DNA of 64,000 nt from Timema cristinae (GCA_039000515.1 JBCFYV010000100.1:25654351-25718350); one strand, 5' to 3'. Positions 42,871 to 53,499 are shown, counted from the first letter of the stretch. Numbers and translations are program-made. Notes: generated by a model not told the origin, from the sequence alone.

Positions 42871-43709
42871 CTCTACATGACGTTGGCTTCCTTTAAGGAC
42901 TTCCAGCTTACACGACTCACAAAACATCACATGTCTGAGACCACGGATACCATTAAGTGCTTCACCCCCCTTAAGCATCCACTTACCGATCATTCATTAA
43001 ATAAACATCTAATCATTATATTATTGTATAAATGCATTTTTCATGTTCCTTTCAATTCAAGAAAACCTCAAAACTATCGATTGTGTAAGAGTTTGAGGCT
43101 ATTACATGGAAGATCACTGAGACGTCTTGAAGATGTCTTGAAATCTCATGTTATTTAAAAGTTGTTTAATAATTTTTAATATAGATTTCAACAAAATGTA
43201 GGTGAACATTATCAACAGGTTTCTGACCAGCTAAAAAGTAAAAATTTTGACTTAAAAGTAAACAAATTCAACAACGTTTTATGCTAAATATTATACTTCT
43301 GAGACTATAGCAGAAGGTTAGGAACTAGATCTAGCCTTCCTCTATCAAATAAAATCATATTTTGATAGGTTCTCAACAGAACATTTTTATATATGTGGGA
43401 TTGTTTATAGTTTTTTAATGGTCAAAAGTTTCCCCCTACATTAAGGTGAAAAAAAAAAAAATATCAAACCACTTCTTAACTAATCCGGGATTTCTCAACG
43501 TCAGCAAGGCTTCTCAATACTCCACCATGTATCACAATTAAGGAGGATAAGCGTCAAATTTCACATTTAAATGGACTAGTTGATATACCCAGGAGAAAAA
43601 CCATCTATGTCAAACTTTTCGCTTGTCCAAATCACAGGGATCGTAGATGAGTCAAGCGATAGCTCAGACGTTTTGTGATTTTTGTGCAAACTTAGAGCAT
43701 AGGTGTTCA
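42871..43709. other. Unassigned DNA
   Basis: A 121-codon frame (42793-43158) starts inside the hAT end and runs out into this region. It has no recognisable domain, and the composition is ordinary for AT-rich non-coding DNA. Confidence 0.4.
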
Positions 43710-44079
43710 CAGGGTGTTGCTGATTGGGGGGTGCTAGTTGGACGACTGAAGGGGCGGGATCAACGCAACCCCCCCTCCCTCCTTACTTTTCTTTAAATCA
43801 ATTATAATATGTCAACGACAAGAAAGAATCATTGTTTTATTTTACAATATTATTCTTTGAAAAACATATATTATCAATTTAATCAATTATCGACAATGAT
43901 TGACACCTAAAGCAACTAGCTAGCGAGATATTATGTGACAGTACAACTACATATTAGTTCAGTGACTATAAAATATTTATTGGTTTAATTTTTTAATTAA
44001 TATTGTTAATACTAATGAAAACATTCTTGAGCGGACAGGGGGGTGCGCCCTCATCACTCCCCCTATTGATCCACCACTG
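43710..44079. mobile_element. hAT-like non-autonomous element
   Basis: Left end CAGGGTGTTGCTGATTGGGG, right end CCCCCTATTGATCCACCACTG, imperfect inverted termini of about 24 bp. The interior is AT-rich without a transposase frame. Flanking octamers are not convincingly duplicated. Confidence 0.6.
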
Positions 44080-44105
44080 GCTCACCGGTATAGTGTTTTT
44101 TTTTG

Positions 44106-44347
44106 CACCACTTAATACCCATTCGGGCTATTCGCATTATGAAACATTAATAGGGTAGGGTCTGTATGGCTGAGTTAGAATTTAGAGGAAATGTACCTGC
44201 ACTTGCGGGGGAGGAGAGTGAGAAACCATTTAGGAAATACCACCCTCGATACATCCGGCTGAGGATCGATCCCAGAACTATCCCTCAACGGTACACAAGA
44301 CTAGAGGAGTTTGACGTTTAGTCCGCGTGTCTGTCGAAGCGGGTTTG
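44106..44347 (-). repeat. SINE-B, full length, minus strand
   Basis: On the minus strand: head from CCCGCTTCGACAGACACGCG, a decayed box B GGATCGATCCTCAGC, body AAATGGTTTCTCACTCTC, CGCAAGTGCAGGTACATTTC, tail CCCGAATGGGTATTAAGTGG. It lies about 90 bp downstream (in gene orientation) of the MRL exon, within its presumed intron. Confidence 0.85.
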
Positions 44348-44440
44348 TAGTGTAGTTGTACAAGTACCAAACGAAATATTAATTTATTTTCCAACACAAT
44401 GATGTGATTTGAAGCCAGGACCCTGGTCAGATGTACTCAC

Positions 44441-44587
44441 CACAGTCAGAATGTCGAGCTCCCCCAACCACTCGTTGAGAAGTCGCTCCGGGTCGTCCGG
44501 GTCCGGATCTGGTTCGGGCTCCGGGTCAGAGTCCAGCTCCGCCTCACTCGTCGAGTTGTAGTTGGAGTCGTCGTACACTTCCATATC
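44441..44587 (-). CDS. pico: Exon of an MRL-family adaptor (MIG-10/RIAM/Lamellipodin; pico)
   Basis: An internal or first coding exon of 147 bp on the minus strand. It is preceded by a pyrimidine-rich tract and TCTGCTTCAG and followed by the donor GTGAGTAC. In the open phase it gives 49 residues: DMEVYDDSNYNSTSEAE, an alternating Asp/Pro/Glu stretch, then PERLLNEWLGELDILTV. MRL proteins, which link Ras/Rap signalling to talin and to Ena/VASP-driven actin assembly at the membrane, start with an acidic segment and an amphipathic talin-binding helix whose core in Lamellipodin is WLGELD followed by LTQ; the match in position and motif is close. The ATG at codon 2 could be the initiator, in which case the preceding exon is 5' UTR. 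The RA-PH module and proline-rich tail are not in the window as far as I can see. Family call is by motif recall, without alignment. Confidence 0.65.
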
Positions 44588-44692
44588 CTGAAGCAGACCA
44601 CACAAGTCACGTTACGTCAGGAGGAAGGTGTGTGTGTGTGAGTGAGAGAGAGAGGAGGGAGGGTGTTAGAGGGGGATGAGAGGAACATTCGA

Positions 44693-45215
44693 GTTCAAAG
44701 AATGTCCCTGTCAAATTTCTTTAAAATTGGTCAATGAATTGTGCAGTTATCGCGGAACGAACAAACATACATATTTTAAGTGGCCACCATTTTGAAACGG
44801 TTAACTAGATAGATAAAAATATATAGATAATTTGCTTGGTCTAGACTCAAAGAGTGTCCCTGCCAAATTTCTTCAAAATTTGTTAATGACGTTTGTAGTT
44901 ATCGTGGAACAAATATATAAATTTTGAAGGGCCGCTATTTCGAAACGGTTAACTAGATCAAAACAATATATAAATGCTTGTTCGGCCTAGATTCAAAGAA
45001 TGTCACTACCAAATTTCGTTAAAATAATTAATGAATTTGGCAGTCATCGTGAAACAAACATACACATTTTGGGTGGCCGTCATTTTGAAACGGTTAATTA
45101 GATCTAAAAAATATATATATACACGTGTTGTTTGGCCTAGATTAAAAGAATGTCCCTGTCAAATTTCGTTAAAATTGACAATAAGCACGAAACAAACATC
45201 CGGACACTGGGCTGA
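44693..45215. repeat. ~150-bp tandem repeat, 3.4 copies, upstream of the MRL exon
   Basis: Units start at TCAAAGAATGTCCCTG (44695), again near 44847, 44993 and 45143, so spacings are about 152, 146 and 150. Each contains CCTGTCAAATTTC, AAAATTGGTCAATGAAT, ATCGYGRAACRAACA, GTGGCCRYCATTTTGAAACGG and TTAACTAGAT. Units have diverged considerably. The array lies in the presumed intron or 5' flank of the minus-strand exon. Confidence 0.85.
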
Positions 45216-45339
45216 CAGAAATACAGATGAAATTGTTGAGTTAAACGGGACCTCACTACGCTTGGTCAATATATACTGTCAGTTCATAAGGTGTGCATTA
45301 TTATTAAGTTTAGAACCAAGTTTATTAACGTCTTAATTT

Positions 45340-45495
45340 AGGGTGTGGGATGGGAATATTAGTAGTTTTAGCTTGATGCACCCGAATTTGCGTGCAAACG
45401 GGATGGGAAAACCACATTTCAAATTATTTGTGTGAAAAAATCACCACCCCAACGATATTCAGTGCTTAGGCACGTGACCACCACTGTGAGTTTTA
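45340..45495 (-). repeat. SINE-B, very diverged
   Basis: On the minus strand: CCTAAGCACTGAATATCGTT in the box B area, a body remnant (AAATGTGGTTTTCCCATC) and CGCAAATTCGGGTGCATC. Order fits SINE-B but identity is low. Confidence 0.4.
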
Positions 45496-45786
45496 CGATT
45501 CTAAGATATTGGTCCAAATATTAATGTAAATCAGTAGTTTTAAACCGATAGTACGCGTATGCCTGGGGGTATATGTCATATTTATTTAGGGTTACGCAAA
45601 AAAACACTTTAGTAGTGACCTTTATTTTATTGCTTTGATTCAACCTAAAGTAAATAAATAAAGAAAAGGGTGAAAACCATTAGTGTAGATACATATTGTA
45701 TAGGCCTATTAATAAAATTTTAGCTAGAGCTAAGAAGAAAATGGTTTTTTTTTGAGAGTATGAAAACAGACGAAACCAAATTGGAT

Positions 45787-45882
45787 TTCTGTACAAATGT
45801 GTTGAGGGTCCGGGGTTCAATCCTCGTTCCCGGCACAGATTTATCTGATTACCAAACCCTTCCTTCACCTCTGACAAGACGT

Positions 45883-45920
<38 letters not shown>

Positions 45921-46342
45921 AGCACCGCGTCTTACTACCCGTTCGGGTTATACGCACTTACGCTAATATGTAATGGTAGGGTGATTGTGAGATGAAATGA
46001 AGGACCTACAGTTTAACGTGGAATCCGAACCACGGTGGTGGCCTGGCATTTCCCACATTCACAAGATTTCTTGTCAGAGGTGAAGGAAGGGTTTGGAAAT
46101 CAGATAAATCTGTGCCGGGACCGAGGATTGAACCCGGCCGCCAGCACAGAAGTCTGACACCTTACCCCTAGACCACCAAGACGTGTATTAATCACAACTT
46201 GTGAATGTGGGGAATGCCAGGCCTCCACCGTGGTTCGGATTCCACGTTAAACTGTAGGTCCTCCATTTAATCTCACCAATCACCCTACCATTACACATTA
46301 GCGTAAGTGCGTATAACCCGAACGGGTAGTAAGACGTGGTGC

Positions 46343-46387
<45 letters not shown>

Positions 46388-46395
46388 TAATAATA
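45787..46395 (+). repeat. SINE-A (outer copy), split by another SINE-A
   Basis: The outer copy starts with a worn head (GAGGGTCCGGGGTTCAATCC), runs to CAAGACGTGTATTA at 45888, and resumes at 46178 with the same 13 bases, continuing ATCACAACTTGTGAATGTG to a long AAT tail (46341-46395). Confidence 0.9.
45889..46177 (-). repeat. SINE-A (inner copy), nested in SINE-A
   Basis: Minus-strand SINE-A with an ATT-run at its left end and a head ending CCTAGACCACC at the right. AAGACGTGTATTA at 45876-45888 and 46178-46190 is the duplicated target. The first few bases of the head (GGTGACC) are missing, so it is slightly 5' truncated. Confidence 0.9.
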
Positions 46396-46400
46396 ATTTT

Positions 46401-46445
46401 AAAACCCACTCCAGTGGTCGAATGGTCTAAAACTGTGCACAACCC
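46401..46445 (+). repeat. SINE-B head fragment
   Basis: AACCCACTCCAGTGGTCGAA followed by TGGTCTAAAACTGTG resembles the first 35 bases of SINE-B. It then stops. Confidence 0.45.
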
Positions 46446-46737
46446 GCGGTTCACGGGTCACATGTGGCTGGCTCTTAACCTCACTTCAAGCTGCCCTTGA
46501 GAGGTTAACATAATTTAAAATTGTATTCGGAAATCCACCAGGAACATCACATTTTGCGTTTTTGCATCATCCGATTTCCAGATGGAGCTAAATGATCTTC
46601 AATGTAACTCTGGATTGAAGGCAAAACGTTTCAGAAGTTTCTTTGCTGGATTGCTTTATATATATAAACAATACTTGCCTAAGGAAATGGAAGCATAAAC
46701 CAATTATGCTCTAAAACGACAACATTACTCCACTCTA

Positions 46738-48300
46738 TTACTTTCTCGCTATCTTACAAGTAGAGAAAGTATTGTGATCGTAAAAAAAAAAAATCAAACT
46801 CAAGATTTTGGTGAATCTTGACGTTTCATGACCCCCGGATCCAAAAAAGTTGTTTTTGAATTTTCATTTGTACCTGTAACTAGAGCCTAAACTATCTTAA
46901 CGATCGGGCTAAAACTCGATTTCTAGGGTTTTCATAGGGTTTCCCCAAGGGGTTTTTGGAATTGATATCTAACCCTAAAATTAAGGGTAGTTTACCGAAG
47001 GGCAAAAAAGAAAGAGTCGGTTTTATTAAAATCGGCTTTAACTATTTTGATTAAATTTCATTTCAAAACATTTATAAATATTCCAAACAAAAAGACTTTA
47101 AGGGCTCCGGTCTGATGCGTAAATTATATTTTTTTTATCATACCTCCGAAACTATTTGAGGTGTGAAATTACTTATATTACAAATATGTAGATCTATTTA
47201 TAATACAAATATTTTAATAGAAGCATATTTTTATAAAACCAATAACTTCCAAGCTATAAGCAAATATACATATTTTTTAACCTTTAAAACACAAAAGGTA
47301 AAGTAGCGCAACCGTAAAAAACTTTAACCTGAAATGTTGATGCGTGTCGACGTCTTATGACCCCCGAACCCTAAAAAATTGTCTTTGCAATGCCATTTGT
47401 CTGTGTGTCTGTTTAAACTTAAAATTAAGAGTAGATTAATAAAGGGCGAAAAGAGAGAAAAATCAATATTCTCAAAATCGGCTCTAACAATTTTGATTAA
47501 AATTCATATCTAGGCGTTGATTAAGATTATAAATAAACTAGATATTTTCATTTTCCCACGAAAATGACTTAGGGTACTTTACAGAAGCGGAAATTTCTGT
47601 ATCTCCGCAGCTATTTGAGATATTAAATAACTTATCATTGAACAATTGTAGTACTATTAAAAATAAAAAACTTTTAAATGAAATGTATTTTTATAAAACA
47701 AACAGTTTCTGAGATATTGGCAAATATTTTAATACAATTTTGTGAGCTTTAGTTGTAAAGAGATACTACTTAAGTTTTAACGCAATAATTCTCGAAAGCC
47801 ATAGAGTAATTAAATATAAGCAAGTCTCTCAAAAAGTTTGTTGTTTTTCCTTAAACCTCTTAAGAGAAATGTTTGTACAGCAATGATATATTTCCTTCAT
47901 TTTAGACTCAATAGTCAATATTTACACTTTTTATTGGTCAAAATATATAAATGAGGAATTTAATAGCAATGCTATGACATAAAGATGTACAACACCTAAT
48001 TAAAGGTCGAAAATTTTAGCCGGAAGTAGAAATTTTAATACAAAGTGTTGACCCTAGTGGACCCAATATTGATCTTTTTTTATCGGTCCAAACATACAAA
48101 TGAGGACATTAATTCTTTAAAAATAAAATTATGAAATTTAAAACTGGCATTAAAAAAATGTTTACATAAGTATAGTGCAATTTATGTTTGGGTTTGCTAG
48201 TGTATATTATTTCGTTTCACATATATTACGAGTTTTGAGTAAATATTTTCATTTTTAAACAATAGATCGATAAAGTCCGTGTGGAGTTTCATACCATTTA
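46738..48300 (-). repeat. Rep-3, longest copy, with internal duplication
   Basis: Begins ACTTTCTCGCTATCTTACAA and ends GATAAAGTCCGTGTGGAGTT; both ends match 21620-22375 in reverse. Within it, a block with GTTTCATGACCCCCGGATCC (about 46828) recurs as GTCTTATGACCCCCGAACCC (about 47349), and AAGGGCAAAAAAGAAAGAG (about 46998) recurs near 47444, so a segment of roughly 450-520 bp has been duplicated. No open frame of note. Inverted ACTTTCTYGC/GCGAKAAAGT ends suggest a DNA transposon. Confidence 0.7.
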
Positions 48301-48777
48301 TTTTTTATTTTATTTTATTTTACAAAAGCCTTGCATTACTACACATGATTTCCTTTTCAAGATCATTGAACTTTATTAGAAAAAAAAACAATAACAGATA
48401 TTATTTTTTTTTATCTCAGTGCAGACAAGGAAGGACATCCTGCCCTAATGGTGTTCCGGGTGGAGGTGTAAAACCATCCTGACCACACTATTTGGGGGAT
48501 AAGGTCGTCCTTCCGTGGCGAACGAGACGAGATAAAACAGTAATTAACATTGGCCTCGTAGTTACATAGTTCACGGTCGATGGAGCAAGACACAAGCGGG
48601 TCCTTTATGACCATCACTTTCAATTTCGGGGCGAGTCGCACTGGAGAGAGGTCCGGTGGGATGGGTTGTAAACCTCTAAATGGAAGGCCACGGTCAATAA
48701 AACATTTCAAAACCAAAATGAATCGAACCAAACAGTATTAAACACGCATATAAAGCTCTTCACTCAATGGCATAACT
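48301..48777. other. Unassigned DNA
   Basis: A 106-codon frame on the minus strand (48411-48731) covers most of a moderate-GC segment. It has no domain that I can name and no supporting splice signals; a transposon origin is possible. Confidence 0.35.
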
Positions 48778-49514
48778 CAGGGTGGTCCAAAGTTTTTCAT
48801 CCCAAAGGATCAACTCTGATTATCAATTTGCACCACGTGACGAAGATATATTTAGTAATCCCATCAACTAAATATAGGTCTTCAAACAACATTTAATATA
48901 ATTATTACTTTCAATACTTGTTCAAAATTGTATTTTTTGTTGGTAGAATCTTTCAAACTGTACTCTCAACAATAGTTTTATTAATCGCCCAAACATGTAT
49001 TATGAAATATGCACGCATGTACACGTTCACAAAACAACGTAGCTTTATAACTATATATTTATAAATATTTTATTAATCAAATAAATCCACAATAAAATAC
49101 AATCATGACTTTTTAAATACTTAACCCGCCTCGGTGGCGTAGTTGGCTAACGCACTTGTCGTGTTGAGCTCGACTGCTGAGGACGGGGAGATCGAGGTTC
49201 GAATCTCGGTCGGGTGAACTGGGGGTGGTTTTTTCCTAAATGGTTTTCCACTCTCCCTCCACACAAATGCGGGTTTACTTCCTCTAATTCAACCTTCCCA
49301 ATTCCTAATCCATTAGCGTAGTTAGTACTTAAAGCGTATAACCCGAACGGGTAGTAAGACGCAGTGCTATATATTATTATTATTATTTAAATACTTTTTA
49401 AAATAATTAGTTATATAACATCTGCCACTGTAGCTTTCCTTTTAATTTTCCCTCCAGAAAATTATGAGGGGGCCACATTTTCAGTGAACGTGGGCTGCCA
49501 GTTGGACCACACTG
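48778..49514. mobile_element. hAT-like non-autonomous element hosting a SINE-B
   Basis: Left end CAGGGTGGTCCAAAGTTTTT, right end GCCAGTTGGACCACACTG, imperfect inverted termini of hAT type. A full SINE-B with its own target duplication sits inside. Subtracting it leaves about 465 bp of AT-rich, non-coding DNA. The flanking octamers match poorly, so the element is old or its ends are slightly off. Confidence 0.6.
49123..49385 (+). repeat. SINE-B, young copy with 11-bp target duplication
   Basis: Head CCCGCCTCGGTGGCGTAGTT and GGCTAACGC, GACTGCTGAGGACGGGGAGA, box B GGTTCGAATCTCGG, the full body, tail with ACCCGAACGGGT, GTAAGACGCAGTGC and an ATT run. TTTAAATACTT at 49112-49122 and 49386-49396 is the duplication. 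The GGCGTAGTTGGCTAACGC head marks a subfamily also seen at 53833 and 55276. Confidence 0.95.
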
Positions 49515-49814
49515 GTGTAAACGAATGCTTGTATGGTCACAGATAAATGAGAGAGTCAGACACTGACGTGTTATTTCATTTTCAGTTAATTTTCCTTTAT
49601 TAAAGTGCTAGCCAACCGTCGAGACCTCCAACGGGCCGGCACTGAAAAAGAACCGAGCACAAGGGCTTACAAAAAACACACAAAAAACAACAATGAAATA
49701 GATTTAGTAACTAAATACTAATATAATGTAAAAACAAAAAAAGAAGCTATTCCAATAGTAATCATTTATTTAGTGATAAGTTCACAATCAAAATTTAAAA
49801 AAAAAACCTATGTC

Positions 49815-49885
49815 GTCAGCCCACAATCGATCTATACCGATCAAGCAGCCACCCTCTATTGACGAAGATAGTGCCAACTTTGTGG
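49815..49885 (-). repeat. SINE-C fragment
   Basis: GTCAGCCCACAATCGATCTA, CCGATCAAGCAGCCACCCTC and GATAGTGCCAACTTTGTGG match the 3' part of SINE-C. It stops where a SINE-B begins. Confidence 0.6.
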
Positions 49886-49899
49886 AAAACAGGTTTCTT

Positions 49900-50152
49900 A
49901 AGCACCGCCTCTTACTAAATGTTCAGGTTATACGCATATGTACTGATTAAGCTAAAGTGTTAAGGAAGAGGAAGGTTGAATTTAGAAGAAGTGTACTCGA
50001 ATTTTGCGTGCAGAGAGAGTGGGAAACCATTTGGGGAAAACTACCTTCAGTATACCTGACCGAGACTCGAAACCCTATCTCTCTGTCGTCAGCAGTCTAG
50101 TATATTGCAAGAGTGACGCCTTAAACCATGCGGCCACCGAATCAAGTTGTAG
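49900..50152 (-). repeat. SINE-B, full length, minus strand
   Basis: On the minus strand: ATTCGGTGGCCGCATGGTTT, CACTCTTGCAATATACTAGA, box B GGTTTCGAGTCTCGG, body AAATGGTTTCCCACTCTCTC and a tail ending AGTAAGAGGCGG. Confidence 0.9.
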
Positions 50153-50309
50153 GTAATTAGTGATAAGGGTGTACTTTATACAGCTAGAGAATGTAATACA
50201 GGTCATAAAAAAAAGCTTTAATTTTAAACGTATGTATTTAATAATAAAAATAACACTCAAAGAAAGAATTTCAGTTTACAGGCGCAACAAAAGCACAGAA
50301 AGCAAAGTG

Positions 50310-50445
50310 GTTGTTGGTCTAAGATCATCAGATGTGATGGCGATGGAAATACCGGCTATTCGAATTTCTGAGGTGTATTTTTCTTTAATGGCTTATTACT
50401 CCTCCTCCACGAAAATGCTGGTGCCCGACACCTTTCCTAAATGGG
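50310..50445 (+). repeat. SINE-B, diverged; explains a 121-codon frame
   Basis: TTGTTGGTCTAAGATCATCA, GGCGATGGAAATACCGGC, box B TATTCGAATTTCTGAGG, TGGCTTATTACTCCTCC and TCCACGAAAATGCTGGTG follow the SINE-B order. The open frame at 50160-50525 is therefore chance through a SINE. Confidence 0.6.
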
Positions 50446-50629
50446 TAGCGTGTCTGATTCCAAATATGGCCAAAAAATTGATCATTAATGAAATTGGGGA
50501 TTCTCCTTTCGAAATGATAAATTAAAGACCGGGGGACGGGGTGTTGCGTATTTTCAAGAATTAATTTAGTTGGTGTGCTGATATAATCAGTCGGTTCAGA
50601 AAAAGCACGTTAAATACCTCAAATTAAAA

Positions 50630-50740
50630 AAATGCTGGTACATTTCCTCTATATTTTTTCTCCACCATACCTATCTATCTAGTCTGATTAAATGTATATA
50701 GCCCGGATAGATATAGTAATATGCGATGATAAAAAAAAGT
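50630..50740 (+). repeat. SINE-B 3' fragment
   Basis: AAAATGCTGGTACATTTCCT, a (CTAT)n-like stretch, GTCTGATTAAATGTATATAG and CCCGGATAGATATAGTAATA. Just before it, at 50575-50620, is the motif CTGATATAATCAG...GCACGTTAAATA. Confidence 0.5.
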
Positions 50741-51534
50741 TCATGTTCTTATTTAATGTTTATGTTTATCAAGTGCAATTTAAATGCACGCAAGCATATA
50801 TACACATACGCGTTATGGGAGTGTGAAGGTCACTTTTTAAATGCGAAACAAAGTTAAACCCTAGGTCGAGAATAAAGGTTTTTGTTGTCACATAGCACTA
50901 CTTTTATTTTTTGCGCTACTAATATTTAAAGTGCATCTATATTATTATTAATTCCTTTAATCCCAAACGTGGAGCACTACCAGTCATAAGTGCTGTCAGT
51001 TTCTGAATAGCCCTCGCGAACTAGTCTGAAAGTCTGAATCCCTTCACGCCTGTATGCAAATGTAAGCCTCAAGGTGAATTGGATGGCCTCGAACACACGA
51101 TCTCCTGTCAGGATTGAAAAGAGAACGGCCCAGTTATTTTTAGCCGTGCAATAGTGCTGCATTTCCAACTGCAAGGCCGTTTCGTTAATCCAAGAAAGCT
51201 TTCAAGCCTAAATAAAATACACATAAAAAACCAGTAGAATGAAAACGAGTTAGGGATAGGATTATTTTTTATGACGTGGCGTATTTTGTGTGTGTGTGTG
51301 TGGGGGGAGGGGGGGAAATCACATACAATGTTTGTGTACACGTTAACTGTGAAGTGTTTTTTCAAGCAATTTTTTTTGTTATTTGGGATTTTTAGGTCGT
51401 ATTTTTTTACTTTGAATTATTTTCTGCGTTTTTGGCATTTATGTTGAATAATATCGATGTATTAAAAATTCATGAATACCTTAACCAAATTTATCTCACC
51501 ACAGCTGTCGCTGATAAAAATGTTTTTTTTTTCT
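50741..51534. other. Unassigned DNA
   Basis: No gene supported. Two minus-strand frames (65 and 85 codons) have no known motif. A (GT)n run is followed by a G-rich stretch at 51290-51315. Confidence 0.4.
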
Positions 51535-51692
51535 GCTAGGACAGGTACAACATCCAGTCCCCGGCTGTTAATCTATCACTACGAAAGGGTAAACCCACAT
51601 TTCACTAATGGTAAATTTTCGGCCATGCTGAGAATCGAACTCGGGACCCTTAGCTCAAGAGACAGACGCGCTATCGACTGAGCTAAGGTGTC
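51535..51692 (-). repeat. SINE-E, single copy, with good tRNA promoter boxes
   Basis: On the minus strand the head reads CCTTAGCTCAGTCGATAGCG (box A close to TRGCNNAGYNGG) and CCCGAGTTCGATTCTCAGC (box B), with TCTGTCTCTTGAGCTAAG between. The sequence continues about 90 bp into AACCCACATTTCACTAATGG-type body, so it is a tRNA-derived SINE rather than a tRNA gene, and no full cloverleaf forms. Confidence 0.65.
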
Positions 51693-51779
51693 AAATCAGT
51701 GATAATGTGTGTTAGGAAAAACCACACAACTGGTAGACAATGCAAAAAATCTGGCAATTTGTATCCGTACGTGTGTGTA

Positions 51780-51795
51780 GGGGGGGGGGGGGGTG
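51780..51795 (+). repeat. Poly-G run
   Basis: A run of about 15 G bases, prone to replication and sequencing error. Confidence 0.85.
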
Positions 51796-52168
51796 TTGAA
51801 AGGGTGCGGAGAGTAGGGGATGAAGATAAGGGTGGGAAGAGAAACTATAGTATTTTGTTCTAAAACAGGTAATTTGTAAATCAATATTTATGTTTAGCTA
51901 AATGCAAAAGATAACTTTATAAAGGTTTTAAATTACATACATATCTAAATACTTTAAATTTGTGAAGGGCTTGTTATATCTATTCATGTGTATTCTTTAC
52001 CAGTTTTCGTTTACATTTTTACAATATTTAGATCATCGATAGCCCCTGGCTATCAGTCGCAATTATACTTCTCATTAAACTGCAAGTGCAGTCATTAAAT
52101 AATGTTAATATGATAGTTCACGGTAGCGTGGGCCTGTTTTCTTACATTTTAAAAGTTATTAAAGACAC

Positions 52169-52451
52169 GGTGACCTGTTGGTCTAGGGGTAAGGTGTCAG
52201 ACTTCTATGCTGACGGCCGGGGTTCAATCCTCGGTCCCGGCAAAGATTTATCTGATTACCAAACCCTTCCTTCACCTCTGACAAGACATCTTGTGAATGT
52301 GGGGAAGGTCAGGCCTCCACCGTGGTTCGGATTCCACGTTAAACTGTAGGTCCTTCATTTCATCTCACAATCACCCTACCATTACACATTAGCGTAAGTG
52401 CGTAGAGCCCGAACGGGTAGTAAGACTCGGTGCTAATAATAATAATAATAA
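52169..52451 (+). repeat. SINE-A, full length, 9-bp target duplication
   Basis: Complete, of the shorter subtype (ACAAGACATCTTGTGAATG). TAAAGACAC at 52160-52168 and 52452-52460. It has one change in the 3' hairpin area (GAGCCCGAACGGG). Confidence 0.95.
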
Positions 52452-52506
52452 TAAAGACACACGCTCATTATATATCAAACTCGCAACCAAGTGTTCTGTT
52501 GTCACG

Positions 52507-52702
52507 TTATTATTATTATTATTATTAGTATCAAGTCTTACTACCCGTTAGGGTTGTACGCACTAACGGTAATGTGTAATGGTAGGGTGATTGTGAGATG
52601 AAATGGAGGACCTACAGTTTAACGTGGAATCCGAACCACGGTGGAGGCCTGGCATTCCCCCCATTCACAAGTTGTGATTAATACAAGTCTTGTCAGAGGT
52701 CA
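52507..52702 (-). repeat. SINE-A, 5' truncated, minus strand
   Basis: Runs from an ATT run through the tail, the hairpin GTGGTTCGGATTCCAC and GTATTAATCACAACTTG to ACCTCTGACAAGACTTG, where it stops before the tRNA head. It is only about 50 bp from the previous copy, in opposite orientation. Confidence 0.9.
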
Positions 52703-52734
52703 CTTTGTTAAGTGAAGGCACGCAACATAAATTC

Positions 52735-52961
52735 ACCCGCTTCACTGGTTGAATGGTCTCGTGCTATAACTTATAAGTTGATGAAGGAGAGATTGGGGTT
52801 CAAATCATGGTCGGGTCTATTGAGGATGGTTTTTCTTAAATTGTTTCCCAGCCTCCTTTCCCGCAAATGCGAGTAAATTTCCTCTAAAACGTTTCCATCC
52901 TCATCCTTAACCAATCAGAGCTATTTTAATATATGCGTATAGTCTGAACAGGTAATTAAAA
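52735..52961 (+). repeat. SINE-B, full length, aged
   Basis: Head CACCCGCTTCACTGGTTGAA, box B GGTTCAAATCATGG, TCGGGTCTATTGAGGATGG, CCCGCAAATGCGAGTAAATT, CCATCCTCATCCTTAACCAA and a worn tail GTCTGAACAGGTAATTAAAA. Confidence 0.85.
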
Positions 52962-53219
52962 CAAACAAAAAACATATAAATTATTAATAAACTGATATAA
53001 CATATTTGCCAAGCGGATAGATGTGGAACTCTTTTCATTTTTAGTGACTTTTCAAATAGGAGAAAAGGGTGTTGTTACCGTGAGCGGACTTTAACCTATA
53101 AGATCGCTGAATTTACGAATTAAAATGTGATTCCTAATATTACATGACCTACAAACTAACTTAATATAGTACTTATGGTTTATATTACACACCCTAGCTC
53201 TAGTGCCTGAATACATATA

Positions 53220-53450
53220 TTAATGGCATGGCGGTACGAACAGTCCAATTATCAATGGAAGGGTTCTTATCAAAAAACTATTAAACTTATTAGATCTACT
53301 TTCATGTATTCATAAGTAAGGTTGCTATCTTCAGCTGTTACTTTTGATATATATCAACAGTACCAATAAAATAATACTAATACTGTTATATAGTAAAATA
53401 TAATCTTCTATGGTAGAAAAATGTTTGTATTTTCTAAAAGGCCCTTCATA
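53220..53450 (+). repeat. Rep-2 copy, diverged
   Basis: Contains GGCGGTACGAACAG, CATGTATTCATAAGTAAGG, CTTCAGCTGTTACTTTTGAT, ATAGTAAAATATAATC and TTTGTATTTTCTAAAAGGC in the Rep-2 order. Confidence 0.6.
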
Positions 53451-53499
53451 TGAATATTGGACCATACCAAATGTATATGTCAGTACCACCTGGAGTCGA

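Noticed and set aside
42793..43158. 121-codon frame
   Set aside because: It begins in the right end of a hAT element and has no recognisable domain or splice signals.
50160..50525. 121-codon frame that looked exon-like
   Set aside because: The 3' two thirds align in order with a decayed SINE-B (box B, CACTCCTCCTCCACG, AAAATGC block).
51535..51692. Possible functional tRNA gene
   Set aside because: Boxes A and B are good, but no full cloverleaf or matching acceptor strands form, and a SINE body follows.
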